This document shows, in pieces, positions 61,062 to 64,000 of a stretch of 64,000 nucleotides of DNA. The translations under genes were made by a program, and so were the position numbers. The number at the start of each line of letters is the position of its first letter. The first letter of the stretch is position 1. The notes under the pieces were generated by a model that had not been told where the DNA came from, made no database searches, and worked only from the letters and a program-made list of their open reading frames with translations. Source of the stretch: Gnetum montanum (lineage: Eukaryota; Streptophyta; Gnetopsida; Gnetales; Gnetaceae); contig MNCI01016599.1 in the NCBI GenBank assembly GCA_015680685.1, positions 579,529 through 643,528 on the forward strand. Reading direction: 5' to 3'.

Positions 61062-61304
61062 TTCACCATTTTCCTAGAATCACTGTTAACTTGAAATCTC
61101 CTTCACTTCTAACAATAGACTTTCTTTACTAGTTAAGGATTAGGCATACCTTATTATATAGGCTTGATTATTTAAAATATCTTATCATTAAAACAACTAG
61201 CTTAGGTGCTTATTAATATTTTAATAAAGATATTTATTAATCATAAACAAAATACTATTTTAATATTTATATCTTCTAATTCTTCATTAGCCCTGTTATA
61301 TATT
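61062..61304. other. AT-rich stretch between the integrase end and the Copia-type insertion
   Basis: It is mostly non-coding. The last 60 bases or so next to 61,062 may carry, on the minus strand, about 17 codons that continue into the ORF fragment at 46,485-47,000. Two stops lie just upstream of that piece. Confidence 0.3.
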
Positions 61305-64000
61305 GGATGGATGCCTAAAGTAGTGCTTGAGATGGATGGAAGAACTTCAATTTGGTTCCATCCATCATGGAAAACTTATAAGTATCATCCAACACCTTTT
61401 TCTTAATAATGAATGGGCCTACCCATTTGGTAGAAAACATATTATGGTTGTCTCCTTTCTTTGTGTTGCAAAGAAATACTAGATTACCCACTTTAAATGC
61501 CCTTTTTAAATATTTTCTATCAAATCATCTTTTGATCTATGAAGCATTCCTTAACAAATTATCTCTAGCTTTATCAATTTCAAACTCTCTTTTGGTAAGC
61601 AAATTCATGAAACTCTTATCTTTATCTATACTTTCAATATACTTATGCATGAACTCTAAAGTTGAAGTTATGATTTTTTTTGTGATCCATGCTACCATAC
61701 TATAGAATAAATTATAACATGGTATTATAATATTTTTTTTTAATTCTAATATAGTCTATCCATAAAGCTAATGATAAGTAGTAATTCCAATTTCTAGGAT
61801 TTCCTTACATTGATCTTCTTATATAGGAAATAAGCTTCTCATTGGTAGATTTGGCCAATTCATTTCCTAAAGGTAGTAATTAGATGAAAAGAAAATAAAT
61901 ATCAATTTCTCAAAAGCCATGTTATAAATGCAAGATCATTATTTGATATTAAGACTTCAGGTATACCAAAGTGACTTAGGATTTGATCCTCCAAAAATCT
62001 TATTACATTTGATGCTAAATTCTTTTTTTAGAGCTTTTTCTTCCAACCACTTGATAAAATAGATAGTAGCTATAAGTATAAATTTATTCCTACCTTTTGA
62101 AGAAGTAATTGTGCCAATAAAAATCTAAACCCAACTATTGAAATGGCCTATTTGAAATCACTAGTTATAGAGGAGTGCTAGATTTTTTACTTTTGGCACA
62201 TGAATCTAACACTTGAAATAGCATTAGATATTTAAGCTAATATCTTGGTACATTCTTGGAAAATAAAATCCTTAGTGAAATATGTGTTGCATAGTTGACT
62301 TGGAAGAATCATAAAACAAGTTTGCATGATCATGAAACTAGTTCAATATGTACTCAATTTGATCATTCATGACACATTCTAATAGAAATCCTCTGAAATT
62401 CTTTCTCTATATAATCCCATTGATCACTAGGAACTCATTTATCTTCTAAAGAAAGGCTCTTCTTTGGTGTACATTCAAATTATTTCAGACTTTTTTGAAG
62501 CAAAGAACTCTAAAATTCATCATACCAACTTTTACCCTAAGAATTTATTGTACATATTTTAGCATCTTTAATCATTAATTTGGATAATCCCATTCCTTTA
62601 ACTCTTTTGCATATTTCTAGGGAAATTTTGAATCCTGGAAGTTTAATAAGCCATTTCTCTCTTTTTAGCCCAATTTCATTTTGAGCCAAAAATTACTTAA
62701 TGCTAAGCTCTATTAGCATAACATGAATCAAAGTGCTTCCTAAATAATATTTAAAATGTAATAGTGATTTGATAATGGAATATGTCTATTTTTCTATGTC
62801 TAAGTAGTTTAATTCAGAACCTTTAAGCTAGTAACCAAAGAATTTAATTAGCTCATCATGAGCATCCTTTTTCTAAGTTAAAATTGTAGCAATTGAATCA
62901 CTAGAAGTAAAATCATAAAACTAGAAGTCTTCTTTTAATTTAAATCTAGCTAAATACATAGCTTCTTGAATATCCTTTTTAATTTTTGCTAATTCTTTCT
63001 CTAATTCAGGTTTCTTTGCTACCTAAATATCCCTAAGCATGCACATTAGATGTTTTATGATTTTGGTAAATCCTACTATAAATTTCTTAACAACATTTAT
63101 TTTTCCAAAGAAGGATATAAGAGACTTTTTATTGGTTGAATGTTAAATTTTTTGAATATCTTAAATCCTTGCATTTTCTATAGCATTATCCCTTTGATAA
63201 ATTATATGTCCTAACAAAATTCTAAACTTTACTAATATTTAACATTTTTGGCTTCTCTATGAATCCTAAATTTATTTCCTCATAAGCTTGATCATCTAGA
63301 TTTGGAACATCTATTCCTTTAATTAATCTTTTCCAAAAATATTATTCATAATTAACTATCTTCTTGGGAATACAATTTGATCTAAGCTTTCATGCAACTT
63401 CTTCTTTAGACATAACTTTATTTTTTAAATTCTCCCTTGTTCCTCAAAAATCTAAGGAATTGATCATCATTTTCAAAATCCTATATGTATTCCATGTTAT
63501 TCAAGATTAAATGCTATTTTCAATATCAATTACAATTCTATTATATTTTTTACCCTTTGATGGACCCAATGTTGAAGCCATTATAGCTAATTTATTTGCT
63601 AATTGGTTGTCTTCTCTGCATATATGCTTTATCTCATATTGCTCAAATTGATTTAATAAACTATAGAGACATTTTTTGTATGGGCTCAAGAATGAGATTT
63701 TCAGTACACATTTGCCTCTAACTTGTTCAAAAATAAGCATAGAATCTCCTTCAATTAAAATTCTTTTTATACATTTCTTTAAAGTTTTTTTGATTTTGAT
63801 ACATAGGACTTTGTATTCAAATTTATTGTTAGTACAGGGGAAAAATAAGTGAACAACTTTTAAAACTTTCTAGAGAATTATTTTTTAAAAACTATTCCAA
63901 CTTTGGCTCCATTTGAACTAAATAACCCATCGAAATACAATTCTCATTTTCCTTTGATTTGAATTTCTCTTTATTGGGGGTTTGAACTTCTATAATTGAT
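61305..64000 (-). pseudogene. Tat-like Ty3/Gypsy polymerase fragment: RNase H, truncated reverse transcriptase, RNase H, integrase
   Basis: Minus-strand order from the window edge: an RNase H domain at about 63,960-63,507 begins YFDGLFSSNGA and ends CREDNQLANKLA. After about 270 bases comes only the C-terminal part of reverse transcriptase (LGHIIYQRD near 63,230; ISFFGKINVVKKF near 63,100). A second RNase H/connection region at about 62,960-62,580 has FYDFTSSDS, GSELNYLDIEK and ICKRVKGMGLSKLM. Integrase at about 62,330-61,305 shows LGLDF, HFGIPEVLISNNDLAF and a C-terminal TKWVGPFIIKK. No YxDD catalytic box is present, because the fingers and palm are missing. Stops and shifts are frequent. 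An RNase H upstream of reverse transcriptase is, from memory, a feature of some Tat elements with two RNase H domains. Confidence 0.75.

Larger units (their letters stand above)
47003..61066 (-). mobile_element. Non-autonomous LTR retrotransposon, probably Ty1/Copia, hosting two nested insertions
   Basis: The unit is defined by two LTRs (47,008-49,314 and 52,338-61,061). On the minus strand the LTR starts TGTTGACC. An iMet-type primer site follows the 5' LTR and a purine tract precedes the 3' LTR. The flanks TTCAT (47,003-47,007) and TTCAC (61,062-61,066) match at four of five bases, consistent with an old target duplication. Without the nested insertions each LTR is about 1.24 kb and the internal part about 3 kb. 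Only a degraded gag is readable; protease, integrase and reverse transcriptase are absent. It is inserted in or beside a Tat-like element whose integrase lies at 61.3-62.5 kb. Confidence 0.75.

Overview
The window reads as nuclear DNA of a seed plant with a very large, repeat-saturated genome. A gymnosperm is my guess, made only from the density of old, heavily mutated long terminal repeat (LTR) retroelements and the absence of any intact host gene in 64 kb. I see no tRNA, rRNA, CRISPR array or bacterial-style operon. Almost every coding region is broken. In-frame stops are mostly TAG, plus TGA and TAA, at places where the family or the sister copy has Gln, Trp or Arg. That pattern fits C-to-T decay of methylated DNA.

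Positions 1-42,143 hold three successive, same-orientation modules (A, B, C) spaced about 16 kb apart. Each has a minus-strand Ty3/Gypsy gag-protease cassette of Tat type (A 3.27-6.48 kb, B 19.4-22.44 kb, C 35.69-39.12 kb). Facing it on the plus strand is a decayed multi-exon gene (A 1-2,374, B 12,614-17,613, C 30,293-34,961). The two converge on a block of about 30-bp repeats with the core TAGTTTAAGGTC. The plus-strand genes share intron positions, an N-terminal globular part and a C-terminal coiled coil. A and C have a Tat-like LTR and a primer-binding-like site upstream of gag (7,791-9,405 and 40,731-42,143). One reverse transcriptase-RNase H-integrase cassette (26,210-29,714, minus) lies beyond the 5' end of gene C, so the protease and the polymerase are separated by that gene. 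Other structures are a 2.7-kb array of about 187-bp units (9,480-12,190), two hairpin arrays in intron 1 of gene C, and a 5'-truncated LINE with a 13-bp target duplication (17,894-18,732).

Positions 42,144-47,007 hold AT-rich sequence, a possible LTR-like segment with a minus-strand TATA box, a CpG-rich patch at 45.23-45.9 kb, and an unrecognised minus-strand ORF fragment.

Positions 47,008-61,061 are a nested set of elements. A minus-strand, probably Ty1/Copia-type, non-autonomous element has an iMet-type primer site, a degraded gag, a purine tract and a near-match 5-bp target duplication. Its 3' LTR contains a solo LTR (47,707-48,767, duplication GAATG). Its 5' LTR contains a complete plus-strand Athila-like element (53,255-60,737, duplication CCAGT). 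That element carries tRNA-Asp-type priming, gag and an extra coiled-coil ORF, but no polymerase. The LTR promoters of this second family carry arrays of GCGATATCGC palindromes just upstream of TATAAATA.

Positions 61,062-64,000 continue the element into which the Copia-type element inserted. This is a minus-strand Tat-like polymerase with an RNase H domain upstream of a truncated reverse transcriptase, then a second RNase H and an integrase.
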